Positions 17,101 through 30,741 of a stretch of 64,000 nucleotides of DNA are shown here, one piece after another. Every line of letters begins with the position of its first letter. Position 1 is the stretch's first letter. The notes under the pieces are model-generated. The model was not told the origin of the DNA, did no database searches, and was given only the letters and a program-made list of their open reading frames with translations. The DNA is from an uncultured Pseudomonadales bacterium (GTDB taxonomy: Bacteria > Pseudomonadota > Gammaproteobacteria > Pseudomonadales > Azotimanducaceae), in contig OY282519.1 of NCBI GenBank assembly GCA_958296405.1, positions 1-64,000 of the forward strand. Direction: 5' to 3'. The translations under genes were made by a program, and so were the position numbers.

Positions 17101-19046
17101 TCGTCGAACTCGGCCACTTCGCCGCAATCTTGGCGTTGCTCATGGCCGCTGGCCTCGCCGGCACCGGTTTCCTCGCCGCCACCAACCCCGCGTGGCGGGG
17201 ACTGACGCAGGCGCTCGCCTTGGGGCAGCTAGCGTTGGTGGCATTGAGCTTCGCCGTACTCGTGGCGGCCTTCGTCGGCAACGACTTCTCCGTTGCCTAC
17301 GTTGCGCAGAACTCGAACTCCGCCTTGCCCTGGCACTATCGGGTGAGCGCCACATGGGGCGCCCACGAGGGTTCGTTCCTGCTGTGGACGCTCATCGCAG
17401 CTGGGTGGACCGCGGCGGTGAGCGTCGCGGGGCGGCAACTGCCGAGCGAGGTGCATGGCCGGGCGCTGGGCGTGTTGGGGGCGCTCAACGCGGCGTTCCT
17501 GCTGTTCCTGTTGAGCGCGAGCAACCCCTTCGAGCGGCTGCTGCCAGCGCCGCCGACGGACGGCGCGGACCTCAATCCCCTGTTGCAGGACTTCGGCCTC
17601 ATCGTACATCCGCCGCTCCTCTACATCGGCTATGTGGGCCTCGCCGTGGCGTTCGCGTTCGCCGCGGCGGCGCTGCTTGCCGGGCGGCTGGACGCCGCGT
17701 GGGCGCGCTGGACGCGGCCGTGGACGAACGTGGCGTGGGCGTTCCTCACCTGTGGCATCGCCCTCGGCAGTTGGTGGGCGTACTACGAACTCGGCTGGGG
17801 CGGCTGGTGGTTCTGGGACCCCGTTGAGAACGCCTCGTTCATGCCTTGGCTCGCCGCCACCGCGCTCATTCATTCGCTGGCCGTCACCGAGAAGCGCGGC
17901 GCCTTCAAGGCATGGACGGCGTTCTTGGCCCTCACCGCCTTCTCCTTGGCGCTGCTCGGCGCGTTCATCGTGCGCTCTGGCGTGCTCACCTCGGTGCATG
18001 CGTTCGCGACCGACCCGGAGCGCGGCGTGTTCCTGCTCATCATCCTCGCGCTGGCCGTTGGCGGCGCCTTCGCCCTGTACGCGGCTCGGGCACCCAGCAT
18101 CGGCAGCCGCGCCACCTACGACGGCATCTCGCGGGAGCTGTTGCTGCTCGCGAACAACGCCATCTTGACGCTGGCGTTGGCGGTGGTGTTGCTCGGCACC
18201 CTGTACCCGCTGGCCTACGAAGCGGCCACTGGCGGGGACAAAATTTCGGTCGGCCCGCCCTACTTCAATCGCGTCTTCGTGCCGCTCATGCTGCTGTTGG
18301 CGGCCGGCCTCGCCATCGCGCCCATTTCGCGCTGGAAGCGCACGCCGCTCAAGCTGTTCCAGAAGGCGGGGTGGATGCTGCTGGCGGCCGCCGCCATCGG
18401 CGTGGCCGCGCCGCTCGCCTTCGCCGGCGCGCTGAAGGCCGGCGCCGCGGCGGCGGCCGCACTTGGCACCTGGGTCGCGGTGGTGCTGGCGGCAGACTGT
18501 TGGCGGCACCGCGGCGCGCTGACGCGCAGCTACCTCGGCATGGCGATGGCGCACTTGGGCTTCGCCGTGAGCTTGGTGGGCATCGGCGCCACCAGCCAGT
18601 TCTCATCCGCGCTCGATGCGCGGCTCGCGGTGGGCGAAGCCGTCGAGTTGAACGGCGTCGCCTATCGCTTCGCGTCGCTCACGCAAGTTGACGGCCCGAA
18701 CTACACCGCAGAACGCGGCACGTTCACCACCGATGCCGGCGTCACCCTCCACGCCGAGAAGCGCCACTACGCGGCAAGCGGCCAAGTGATGACGGAAGCC
18801 GGCATCGCGGCCGGCTTCTTTCGAGACCTCTACGTCACCCTCGGCGAGCGCCTGCCCGACGGCTCTTGGGCCGTGCGCTTGAACGACAAGCCCTTGGTGC
18901 GCTGGGTCTGGCTGGGGGCGCTGTTGATGGCCGGCGGCGGCATCTTGGCCGTGATGGATCCGCGTTATCGGCGGGTGCGGGTGCGGGCACGGAGCAGCCG
19001 CGCCGATGTCGCGCCCGTGCCCCAAGCGGCGCAGAGCGGCGGCTGA
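17097..19046 (+). CDS. ccmF: Cytochrome c heme lyase subunit CcmF
   Basis: A 649-residue polytopic membrane protein (about 15 hydrophobic segments), the main subunit of the system I heme lyase that joins heme to the CXXCH cysteines of apocytochrome c. The tryptophan-rich motif WGGWWFWDPVENASFMPW and the downstream RSGVLTSVHAFA are diagnostic. GTG 17097 overlaps the ccmE stop by 4 nt. Family-typical length with no frameshift. Confidence 0.96.
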   Translation: MIVELGHFAAILALLMAAGLAGTGFLAATNPAWRGLTQALALGQLALVALSFAVLVAAFVGNDFSVAYVAQNSNSALPWHYRVSATWGAHEGSFLLWTLIAAGWTAAVSVAGRQLPSEVHGRALGVLGALNAAFLLFLLSASNPFERLLPAPPTDGADLNPLLQDFGLIVHPPLLYIGYVGLAVAFAFAAAALLAGRLDAAWARWTRPWTNVAWAFLTCGIALGSWWAYYELGWGGWWFWDPVENASFMPWLAATALIHSLAVTEKRGAFKAWTAFLALTAFSLALLGAFIVRSGVLTSVHAFATDPERGVFLLIILALAVGGAFALYAARAPSIGSRATYDGISRELLLLANNAILTLALAVVLLGTLYPLAYEAATGGDKISVGPPYFNRVFVPLMLLLAAGLAIAPISRWKRTPLKLFQKAGWMLLAAAAIGVAAPLAFAGALKAGAAAAAALGTWVAVVLAADCWRHRGALTRSYLGMAMAHLGFAVSLVGIGATSQFSSALDARLAVGEAVELNGVAYRFASLTQVDGPNYTAERGTFTTDAGVTLHAEKRHYAASGQVMTEAGIAAGFFRDLYVTLGERLPDGSWAVRLNDKPLVRWVWLGALLMAGGGILAVMDPRYRRVRVRARSSRADVAPVPQAAQSGG

Positions 19047-19056
19047 TGCCCCGCCC

Positions 19057-19635
19057 ATGGCGCAGACCGCGGCGGCGCCGGCACACGCCGCGGCGCATCG
19101 GATGATCGGGCGCCTGCTGCCGCTCGCGGGGTTCGCGGCCTTGGTGGCGCTCCTCTATCTCGGCTTCACCCTGCGCGACCCGACCCTGCTGCCGTCGGCG
19201 CTCATCGCGCAGCCGTTTCCGCGCTTCGATCTGCCCATCCTCGGCGGCGGCGGGCGGCGGGCGACCGAGGCGGATTTGCAGGGCGCGCCGCGCCTCGTCA
19301 ACGTCTGGGCCACTTGGTGCCCCACCTGCCTCGCCGAACATGCCGAACTCACGCGCATCGGCGCCGAAACGGGGCTTTCCATCATTGGCATCAACTACAA
19401 GGACGACGCCGCGAAGGCCATCGCTTGGCTGGTCCGCCACGGCGATCCGTACCAGTTCAACGTCGTCGATGCCGATGGCGACCTCGGCGTGGAACTCGGC
19501 GTTTACGGCGCTCCGGAGACGTTCCTCGTCGATGCCGCCGGCATCATTCGCCACAAGCGCGTAGGCGAGGTGAACCGCGCCGTGTGGGAGAACGAAATCG
19601 CCCCGGCGTGGCGCAACTTGGCGGCAACGCCATGA
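19057..19635 (+). CDS. ccmG: Thiol:disulfide oxidoreductase CcmG/DsbE
   Basis: A 192-residue periplasmic thioredoxin-fold protein with one N-terminal membrane anchor (about residues 17-37). The active site is WCPTC (Cys88, Cys91), and the cis-proline loop is GVYGAPETFLVD. It keeps the apocytochrome CXXCH or CcmH cysteines reduced. ATG 19057 lies 10 nt after ccmF; ATG 19102 (MIGRLLPLAG) is an alternative that would also keep the anchor. The stop overlaps ccmH by 4 nt. Confidence 0.92.
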   Translation: MAQTAAAPAHAAAHRMIGRLLPLAGFAALVALLYLGFTLRDPTLLPSALIAQPFPRFDLPILGGGGRRATEADLQGAPRLVNVWATWCPTCLAEHAELTRIGAETGLSIIGINYKDDAAKAIAWLVRHGDPYQFNVVDADGDLGVELGVYGAPETFLVDAAGIIRHKRVGEVNRAVWENEIAPAWRNLAATP

Positions 19636-20090
19636 GCCGCGCCACGCGCTGCGCCGCCGCCGCCCTGCTCGCCTTTGCCCAAGCCGCCAGCCCCGCTTCG
19701 CCGGTAGATGGCTTCGAGCTAGAGGATGCCGCCATGGCAGAGCGCTATCAGGCGCTCATCACGGAGTTCCGCTGTCCCAAGTGCCTGAACGAATCGCTGG
19801 CGAGTTCCGGGGCGCCCATCGCCGCGGACCTGCGGCGCACGGTGCGGCGCCTCATCGCAGACGGCGCCGAGGACGCGGCGATCCGCGCACACCTGCAACA
19901 GCGCTATGGAGACTTCATCCTCTACGATCCACCGTTGCGGCCCAGCACTTGGGCGCTGTGGTTCGCCCCCTTGGCGCTTGCGCTCCTCGCCGCGGCGTTG
20001 CTGCGCCGCGCCGGCGCCCGCCGCAGCGCCCTGCCGCTCAGCGAGGCGGAACGCGGTGTTGTGGAGCGGTTCGTCGAGCGCCGCGGATGA
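19632..20090 (+). CDS. ccmH: Cytochrome c-type biogenesis protein CcmH
   Basis: A 152-residue protein with a signal sequence, a small periplasmic three-helix domain and one C-terminal membrane segment (about 108-130). The redox motif FRCPKCLNESL (Cys48, Cys51) is the family LRCxxCqnqs signature. It presents apocytochrome c to CcmF. The length corresponds to the short CcmH/CycL form, with the TPR part encoded separately by the next gene. ATG 19632 overlaps the preceding stop; the end overlaps ccmI by 4 nt. Confidence 0.93.
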   Translation: MSRATRCAAAALLAFAQAASPASPVDGFELEDAAMAERYQALITEFRCPKCLNESLASSGAPIAADLRRTVRRLIADGAEDAAIRAHLQQRYGDFILYDPPLRPSTWALWFAPLALALLAAALLRRAGARRSALPLSEAERGVVERFVERRG

Positions 20091-21325
20091 TCGCCGTGTA
20101 CGCCGCCGCCGGCGGTCTCACCCTCATCGCCATCGCGTGGGTGCTCCATTGGGCGCGCCGCGCCCCCGGCACTGCCTTGGATGGCGGCGATGTGAGCGCG
20201 GCCATCTATCTGGACCGCGAGCGGGAACTCGCCGCCGAGGCGCGCCGGCAGGGGTTGACCGATGCCGATGCCAGCGCATTGCAGGCCGAGCTGGCCGCCA
20301 ATCTGGCAAGCGAGCTGCGGGGGGACGAAAGCGCTGCGCTTGGCGCAAGCCGCGAACCGGCCGCCACGGCGCCGCTCGCGCCCATCGCCGCCGCCGCGGC
20401 CATCGCCGGCATCGTCGGCCTCACGCTCTATGCGCAGTGGGGCGAGCCAGATGCGACGCGCCTGGCGCAAGTGGTGGCGACGCTGCAGGCGCCATCCGCC
20501 GCCAGCGCCGATCTCGCCGCCGCGGAGGCAAGCCTCGCGCGACGCGACGCCCGCGCCCCCGGCGACGGCAGCGCCCTTTTCTACCAAGGCTATGCGCGGC
20601 TGCGCATGGGGGACTACGCCGCCGCGGACGCCCTCTTCAACACCCTGCACGGCCGCATCGGCGCGGCGCCGAACGTCGACGCGGTGTGGGCACAAGCGAG
20701 CTACATGGCCGCCGGCGGGCGCGTCACGGCGGAAACCCGCGCCATCATCGATCGCGTCCTCGCCGCTAATCCGCACAACTTGACGATGTTGGAGCTGCTG
20801 GCGACGGATGCCTTGCGGCGTGGCGACTACGCCGCCGCCGAGGCGCACTTGGCGCAAGCCGCGGATCAAGCGGCGCCGGGGCCCCAAGGCGATGCGTTCC
20901 GCGAAGCGTTGGCGTTGGCAAAGCAGCACTCTGGTGCCGCACCAGCGCCCAGCGGCGGCGAATCGCCCGAACCAGCCGCACCGAGCGCACCAGCCATCGT
21001 CGCCCAAGTGACGCTCTCGCCGGATTTCGACGTGGCGGCCACCGCCCCCGTCTTCGTCATCGCGCGCGCGCCGTCCAGCACCGGCCCGCCATTGGCTGTG
21101 CGCCGCTTGGCCGCCGGAGACCTGCCGGCCCGCGTGGTGCTGACGGATGCCGACGCGATGCTGCCTGGGCAGGCGCTCTCGCAACAAGACAACGTGGAAG
21201 TGCTGGCCCGGGTGAGCTTGGGCGGCGCCCCGACGCGCAGCGCCGGAGACCTCGAAAGCCAACCCGCCACGACACGCCCCGGCGCCGAGCCGGTAGCGCT
21301 GCATGTGGAACGCGTGGTGCCCTGA
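20087..21325 (+). CDS. ccmI: CcmI-like TPR protein of the cytochrome c maturation complex
   Basis: A 412-residue protein with a first membrane segment at residues 2-20, a cytoplasmic loop containing the family motif YLDRERELAAE, a second membrane segment near 97-118, and a periplasmic TPR region (about 135-290; for example ALFYQGYARLRMGDYAAADA). The C-terminal 110 residues look like a separate beta-rich domain ending LHVERVVP. CcmI/NrfG/CycH binds the C-terminus of apocytochrome c and delivers it to CcmFH. Last gene of the operon; ATG 20087 overlaps the ccmH stop by 4 nt. Confidence 0.9.
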   Translation: MIAVYAAAGGLTLIAIAWVLHWARRAPGTALDGGDVSAAIYLDRERELAAEARRQGLTDADASALQAELAANLASELRGDESAALGASREPAATAPLAPIAAAAAIAGIVGLTLYAQWGEPDATRLAQVVATLQAPSAASADLAAAEASLARRDARAPGDGSALFYQGYARLRMGDYAAADALFNTLHGRIGAAPNVDAVWAQASYMAAGGRVTAETRAIIDRVLAANPHNLTMLELLATDALRRGDYAAAEAHLAQAADQAAPGPQGDAFREALALAKQHSGAAPAPSGGESPEPAAPSAPAIVAQVTLSPDFDVAATAPVFVIARAPSSTGPPLAVRRLAAGDLPARVVLTDADAMLPGQALSQQDNVEVLARVSLGGAPTRSAGDLESQPATTRPGAEPVALHVERVVP

Positions 21326-21491
21326 GCCAAGCCCGCCCCACACGTTGCGCCGCTGCCTGACAGCCCGGCTCATCAGCCCACGCGGCGCCACGAAACGCCG
21401 TTGGGGCGGTGCCCACTAACGACTCAACAAAGGTGCGATTGACGCCGGATTCCGCTAGACTGCCAGCGATTGACTGGTAGCGACCCGCGCC

Positions 21492-24400
21492 ATGCGTCTC
21501 AAAGCCCTCAAGCTGGCCGGCTTCAAGTCCTTCGTCGATCCGACGACCGTCACGCTGCCAGGGCACCGGTGCGCCGTAGTGGGGCCCAATGGCTGCGGCA
21601 AATCCAACATCGTCGACGCAGTGCGTTGGGTGCTCGGCGAGAGCTCGACGCGGCTGTTGCGGGGCGAAGCAAGCACAGACGTCATCTTCAATGGCTCCAG
21701 CGCCCGCCGGCCGACGGCCATGGCAGCGGTGGAACTCAAATTCGACAACACCGATGGCCGCATCGGCGGCGAGTACGCCGGCTTCACCGAAATCGCCGTG
21801 CGCCGCGAAGTGACGCGGCTGGGGCAATCCACCTACTTTCTGAACGGCGTCAAATGCCGGCGCCGCGACATCGTGGACGCCTTCCTCGGCACGGGTTTCG
21901 GCTCGCGCAGCTACTCCATCATCGAACAGGGCATGATCGGCGAATTGGCGCAGGCGAAGCCAGACGCATTGCGCATCTACCTCGAGGAAGCGGCCGGCAT
22001 CTCGCGCTACAAGGAGCGCCGCCGCGAGACCGCGAGCAGCATGCAAACCACCGAGGACAACTTGGAACGCCTGCGCGACCGCCGCGATGAAACGGCGAAG
22101 CGCCTCACCCTGCTGCGCCGCCAAGCGCGCACCGCCGAACGCTACCGGGAATTGAAAGCCGCAGCGCGCCGCCTCAAAGCGGAGGGGTTGGCACTTGAGC
22201 TGCGTGTGGCAGTCGCCGAGGTCGACGCATGGGACGGCCGCCTGTCGAAGGTGGAAACGGCGCTCGAGGCCGCCATGAGCGCCGTGCGGCGCACCGAGGC
22301 GCAGCGCACCGTTGCCGGCGCCGAACACCAAGACCGCGTGGACGCAGCGAGCCGGTTGGACGGCCACGCCTATCGGCTCGACGCCGACATTGGCCGCGCC
22401 GAGGAGCAGGCGCGCAACTGGGTGGGCCGCATCGAGGAACAAACCGCGCAGCTTGCCGACATCAAGGAACGCCTCGCCGAGCGGGAGCGGCAGATCGAGG
22501 CGGACGCCGCCGGCATCGAGACGCTGCGCCGAGCGCTCGCCGACGGCGATGCCGCCGGCGAAACCGCCACCGCCGAACACGACGCCGCGCAAGCGGCGCT
22601 GGCCGAGGCCGAAGCTGCCTTGCAGGACGCCCAACGCGCTTGGGATGCGAGCACCGAGCGCTGGCGCGACAACGACGGCGCACGGCGCGTGGAAGCGAAT
22701 AATGTGCGCCATCTGCAACAGCAGCTAGACGCCATCGGGCGTGAGCTTGGCCACCTTGAGGAACTCTCGAAAGGCGAGCGCCAAGCCGCCTTGGATGCCG
22801 CCGTCCGCACCGGCGAAACCGCCATTGAAGAGGACGCGGCGGCGCTCAAGCGCAAAGATGGGGCCTTAGCGGCCAATGCCGCGGAACTGGCCGATGCGCG
22901 CGGCGCGACGCGGGCCGCCGAGGCCGCCGCCGCGGCACAGCGCGAGGCGACGCAAACGCTGAAGGAACAGCGCGGCGCTTTGGAAGCGCTGCAGCAAGCC
23001 GTGCTGGCGCCGGGCGAGGCGGAGGTCGCCGCGTGGCTGGAAGCGCGCGGCCTCGCCGATGCGCCGCGGCTCGGCCAGTGTCTGTTGGTGGCGCCCGGCT
23101 GGGAGCGCGCCGTGGAGACGGTGCTGGCGGCCAGCTTGCAAGCCATCCGGGTGCAGGATGTCGCCGCGTTCGCGCCAGCCCTCGCGGAGCTGCCGCGGGG
23201 TCGCGTCAGCCTGTTCGAGGGGTCTGACCTGCCGGCCGCGAGCGCGGCGTTGCCCACCCTCGACACGCTGGCACACACCGAAGGCGGCGCCATCGGCACC
23301 CTCTTGGCCGGCGTCTTCGCGGCGGAATCGTTGGACGCCGCCCTCGCGCACCGCAGCGCACTACGCCCCGGCGAGAGCATCATCACCCGCGAGGGCGTGT
23401 GGCTGGGGCGAGATTGGATGCGCTTGGACCGCGGCGATGACGCCCTTGCCGGCGTGATCGAACGCGCCGAAGCCATCAAGCGCCTCACCAGCGACGAAGA
23501 GGCGGCGCAAGCCGAGCTTGCTGGCTTGTCGCAGCGGGCCGCGGCGGCCGAGGATCACTTGGCGCACTTGGAGCAAACACGAGAGCGCCTGCAGCGCGAG
23601 CGCGTGGATGTCGCCGAGGCGCTTGCCCAGCGGCGCGCGGAGCAGAGCGTGCGCCAAGTGCGGGCGCGGGAAGCGCTCAGCCGGCGTGAGCAAGCGGCTC
23701 GGCAACGGGCGACGCAGGCAACGCTCACCGAACAACTCGGCGTGGCGCGCGCTGGCGTCGCAACGCTGGAAGCGCAAGGCGAAGGGCTGGCAAGCGGGCG
23801 CGACGCCGCGGGGCGGGAACGCGCGCGCCGCATCGAGCAGGCCGAGGCGGCGCGTACACGCGCCGACGCCGCGCGCGAGCGCCGCCACGCCTTGGAGGTT
23901 GAGCGCCAGGGCAAGGCCAGCGCGTTGGCGGCGCGGCTTGCCGCGCTTGACCGGCTGCGCGCGCTGCGGCAAGACTCCAGCCAGCAACTGAGCGCCGAGG
24001 ACGCAGCCATCGCCGCCAGCCGCACCGCCTTGGCCGAAGTCCGGCAGCGCCTGCAGCCAATGCTCGCCGAGCGGCAAGCGCTGGACGCGAAGAAGCGCCG
24101 GGCGCGCACCGCGCTGGAAGCGGCGCAAGCCAAGCTGCAGCCGCTCACGGCCACGCTGCATCAAGCCGAGGCGGCCGCAGAATCCGCCCGCAGCGCGGTG
24201 GAAGAGGCGCGCATCGAGCGCAAGGGCGCCGCGGTGCGCCGCGACAACTTAGCCGAGCAGGTACGCGGCGCCGGCGCCGATGCGGCGCAGCTCCTCGTCT
24301 CGCTGCCGGCCGAGGCCACCCAAGAGGAGTGGCTGCAGAAGCAGGAGCAGATGGAGCGCCGCATCGCGCGGCTCGGCGCCATCAATCTGGCCGCCGTTGA

Positions 24401-24986
24401 GGAGTGCGCAGCCGAAGCCGAACGCAAGGCCTACCAAGACGCGCAGATCAACGATTTGGAGCAGGCGCTGGCCAAGCTCAGTGCGGCGATCAAAAAGATA
24501 GACAGGGAAACGCGGGAGCGCTTCAAGGGCACGTTCGATGAAGTGAATGCGCATCTCGGCGCATTGTTTCCCAAAGTATTTGGTGGGGGGAGCGCGTATC
24601 TCGAACTGACAGGAGACGACTTGCTCGTCGCGGGAGTGAGCTTGATGGCGCGGCCGCCAGGCAAACGCAACTCGAACGTCCACATGCTGTCGGGCGGTGA
24701 GAAGGCGTTGACGGCGGTGGCGCTCATCTTCGCCATCTTCCAACTCAATCCAAGCCCGGTGTGTCTGCTCGACGAAGTGGACGCGCCGCTCGATGACGCC
24801 AATGTCGGGCGGTTCGCCGAGCTCTTGGAGGGGATGTCGGACGAGGTGCAGTTCGTGGTGATCACACATAACAAGCTGACCATGCAAATGGCGGATCACC
24901 TCTTGGGCGTGACCATGAACGAACCGGGCGTGTCCCGGCTGGTCGCGGTTGACGTCGAGGAGGCGGCAGCATTGGCCGCCGTCTGA
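21492..24986 (+). CDS. smc: Chromosome segregation protein SMC
   Basis: A 1164-residue SMC ATPase that, with ScpAB partners, compacts and segregates the chromosome. The head has Walker A GPNGCGKSN (about 32-40) at the N-terminus; long coiled coils (about 165-510 and 665-1000) flank a hinge near 515-640; the C-terminal head has the signature MLSGGEKALTAV near 1063 and Walker B VCLLDEVDAPLDD near 1090. Length is normal. The gene starts a cell-division/DNA-repair block (smc-zipA-ligA) typical of gammaproteobacteria. A 166-bp gap separates it from ccmI. Confidence 0.97.
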   Translation: MRLKALKLAGFKSFVDPTTVTLPGHRCAVVGPNGCGKSNIVDAVRWVLGESSTRLLRGEASTDVIFNGSSARRPTAMAAVELKFDNTDGRIGGEYAGFTEIAVRREVTRLGQSTYFLNGVKCRRRDIVDAFLGTGFGSRSYSIIEQGMIGELAQAKPDALRIYLEEAAGISRYKERRRETASSMQTTEDNLERLRDRRDETAKRLTLLRRQARTAERYRELKAAARRLKAEGLALELRVAVAEVDAWDGRLSKVETALEAAMSAVRRTEAQRTVAGAEHQDRVDAASRLDGHAYRLDADIGRAEEQARNWVGRIEEQTAQLADIKERLAERERQIEADAAGIETLRRALADGDAAGETATAEHDAAQAALAEAEAALQDAQRAWDASTERWRDNDGARRVEANNVRHLQQQLDAIGRELGHLEELSKGERQAALDAAVRTGETAIEEDAAALKRKDGALAANAAELADARGATRAAEAAAAAQREATQTLKEQRGALEALQQAVLAPGEAEVAAWLEARGLADAPRLGQCLLVAPGWERAVETVLAASLQAIRVQDVAAFAPALAELPRGRVSLFEGSDLPAASAALPTLDTLAHTEGGAIGTLLAGVFAAESLDAALAHRSALRPGESIITREGVWLGRDWMRLDRGDDALAGVIERAEAIKRLTSDEEAAQAELAGLSQRAAAAEDHLAHLEQTRERLQRERVDVAEALAQRRAEQSVRQVRAREALSRREQAARQRATQATLTEQLGVARAGVATLEAQGEGLASGRDAAGRERARRIEQAEAARTRADAARERRHALEVERQGKASALAARLAALDRLRALRQDSSQQLSAEDAAIAASRTALAEVRQRLQPMLAERQALDAKKRRARTALEAAQAKLQPLTATLHQAEAAAESARSAVEEARIERKGAAVRRDNLAEQVRGAGADAAQLLVSLPAEATQEEWLQKQEQMERRIARLGAINLAAVEECAAEAERKAYQDAQINDLEQALAKLSAAIKKIDRETRERFKGTFDEVNAHLGALFPKVFGGGSAYLELTGDDLLVAGVSLMARPPGKRNSNVHMLSGGEKALTAVALIFAIFQLNPSPVCLLDEVDAPLDDANVGRFAELLEGMSDEVQFVVITHNKLTMQMADHLLGVTMNEPGVSRLVAVDVEEAAALAAV

Positions 24987-25034
24987 ACCCCCCGGCGCCG
25001 TTCGGCGGCGTCGCCAGCCATAAGGTGGATTGTT

Positions 25035-28549
<3,515 letters not shown>

Positions 28550-28617
28550 CGGACGTTGGGCGCCAGCGCTCACCGCCGCCAAGCGCCTGCCCGTCGCCTC
28601 GCCTCCAGCGCCCGCCG

Positions 28618-30741
28618 CTAGACCAGTTGCTTGACGGGAATGTGTTCCGCCGGGCGCAGCCGTTGGCGGCCGAAGACGATGAGGCCGTAAAGTGCGGCGC
28701 CGGCCGCAGCAGCGACGGCGGCGATGCTCACGGCGGACGACGCTGGATGGGCTGGGAAGCTGCCAATCTGGTAGGTGCCCGCCGCCACGGCATAGGCAAT
28801 GACGAACGACCAACCGACGCTGAACGCCGCCCAGCCGGCGCCGATTTCCTTGTAGATGACGCCGACGGTGGCCACGCATGGCGTGTAGAGCAAGATGAAG
28901 AGCAGGTAGCTGAAGGCACCCAAATCGCCGTGGAACAGGTCGCGCATGGCACCCAGCGCCCCCACTTCCACGCCCTGCTCCGCCGCCGCGGCTTGCGCAT
29001 CCGTCACATCGCCGATGTCGATGCCGAGCGGATCGAGAACCGTTTCGCCCAAGGCGCCCAAATTGGCGCCGACGCTCGCGACCGCCGCCGAGGCTTGGGC
29101 GCCGAAGTCGTACTCCGCGTCGCTCGCGGACGACGGTGCGTACAGCGCATCCAACGTGCCCACCACCACCTCCTTGGCGAAGATGCCGGTGAAGATGCCC
29201 ACCGTGGCCGGCCAGTTGTCACGGTCGATGCCCAACGGCGCGAACGCCGGCGTGATGGACTTGCCGATGGCGGCCAACACCGAAGATTCCTTGTTCTGGT
29301 TGCCGATCGAGCCGTCCGTGCCCAATGAGCTGACGACGTTCAGCACCACCACGACGGCGACGATGGCCTTGCCAGCCCGCGCCACAAACCCCTTCAAGCG
29401 CTGCCAACTGTGGATGAGCACAGACTTGGGCCGCGGCAGGTGATACGGCGGCAGTTCCAGCGCGAAGGGTGAGACCGGCGATTGGAGGAGATGCCGGCGC
29501 ACCGCCAAGGCCGACAGCACGGCGACGGCGATGCCGATGAGGTAGAGCGCGAAGACGATGTTCTGGCCGTTGCTCGGAAAGAACGCCGCGGCGAAGAGCG
29601 CATACACGGTGAGGCGCGCCCCACAGGACATGAAGGGCGCCATGATGGCCGTGAGGATGCGATCCGGCGCACGGTCTAGGCTGCGCGTCGCCATCACCGC
29701 CGGCACGTTGCAGCCAAAGCCCACGACGAGCGGCACGAAGGACTTGCCCGGCAAGCCGATGCGCCGCATCCCGCGATCCAGCATGACCGCGACACGCGCC
29801 ATGTAACCGGAATCCTCCAAGCAGGACAGCGCGAGGAACAAGCAACCGATGACAGGCACGAACGTGCCGACGAGTTGCGCCCCGCCGCCGACGCCATCCG
29901 CCAACAGCGCGATGAGCCAGCCCGGCAACCCCAACGCCGCGTAGAGCAAGCGCGGCCCTTCCACAAACAAAGCACCGCCCACGATGTCGAAGAAATCGAT
30001 GAAAGCGGAGCCGACGTTGATGCAGAACATGAACATCGCGTACATGGCCGCGAGGAACACCGGGAAGGCGAGCCAGCGATGCATGACGACGGCATCCACC
30101 CAATCCGTGGCGGTGCGCCGCCCGGCGGAGCGATCGCGCACGGCCCGCGCCACCAAACCATCCACGCGGCGGAAGCGGTCCGTCCCGGTGACGCTTGGCG
30201 CGGTGGCCGGTGTGTTGGCCGCGGCGTTCGCATCCGCTGCGGCGGCTTCCGCCACCGCAGCGCTCAAGGCATCCAAACCGCGTCCGCGCACCGCCACCAA
30301 GGCCACCACCGGCCGCATGAGGGCCTTGGCCAAGGCATCGACATTCACCGCGACGCCTTGGCGCTCGGCAACGTCCATCATGTTGAGGGCGACGACCACG
30401 GGATGGCCAAGGTCGATGAGCTGCGTGGTGAGGAACAGCCCGCGCGCGAGGCTCGACGCATCCACCACGTTGACGATTACTCGCGCGGCGCCGCTCGCCA
30501 GGTATTGCCGAGCGATTTCTTCGTCCAAGGCGCCGCCGGCGTCCGCCTCTTCCAAGCTGTACACGCCGGGCAGATCAATCGCCTCGAATTGCTCGCCCTG
30601 CCAGCGGTAGCGCCCCGTCTTGCGCTCCACGGTGACGCCCGGCCAATTGCCGACGCGCTGGCGGGCACCCGTCAAGGCATTGAAGAGCGTCGTCTTGCCG
30701 CAGTTGGGGTTGCCGATGAAGGCGACCGGGATGGCGCTCAT
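28618..30741 (-). CDS. feoB: Ferrous iron transport protein B
   Basis: A 707-residue Fe(II) transporter. The N-terminal G-protein domain has G1 GNPNCGKTT (about 10-18), G3 IDLPGVYSL and G4 ALNMMD; a linker around 170-215 is followed by a membrane core with the gate motifs SCLEDSGYMARVA and GFGCNVPAVMATRSL. FeoB moves Fe2+ across the inner membrane with GTP-dependent regulation. Its ATG overlaps the feoA stop by 4 nt. No feoC is seen downstream; the following 68 bp before the lipoprotein stop hold nothing obvious. Confidence 0.97.
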   Translation of the reverse strand: MSAIPVAFIGNPNCGKTTLFNALTGARQRVGNWPGVTVERKTGRYRWQGEQFEAIDLPGVYSLEEADAGGALDEEIARQYLASGAARVIVNVVDASSLARGLFLTTQLIDLGHPVVVALNMMDVAERQGVAVNVDALAKALMRPVVALVAVRGRGLDALSAAVAEAAAADANAAANTPATAPSVTGTDRFRRVDGLVARAVRDRSAGRRTATDWVDAVVMHRWLAFPVFLAAMYAMFMFCINVGSAFIDFFDIVGGALFVEGPRLLYAALGLPGWLIALLADGVGGGAQLVGTFVPVIGCLFLALSCLEDSGYMARVAVMLDRGMRRIGLPGKSFVPLVVGFGCNVPAVMATRSLDRAPDRILTAIMAPFMSCGARLTVYALFAAAFFPSNGQNIVFALYLIGIAVAVLSALAVRRHLLQSPVSPFALELPPYHLPRPKSVLIHSWQRLKGFVARAGKAIVAVVVVLNVVSSLGTDGSIGNQNKESSVLAAIGKSITPAFAPLGIDRDNWPATVGIFTGIFAKEVVVGTLDALYAPSSASDAEYDFGAQASAAVASVGANLGALGETVLDPLGIDIGDVTDAQAAAAEQGVEVGALGAMRDLFHGDLGAFSYLLFILLYTPCVATVGVIYKEIGAGWAAFSVGWSFVIAYAVAAGTYQIGSFPAHPASSAVSIAAVAAAAGAALYGLIVFGRQRLRPAEHIPVKQLV

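Noticed and set aside
28618-29328. Plus-strand open frame opposite feoB
   Set aside because: Shadow frame; feoB has all G-domain and membrane motifs on the other strand.
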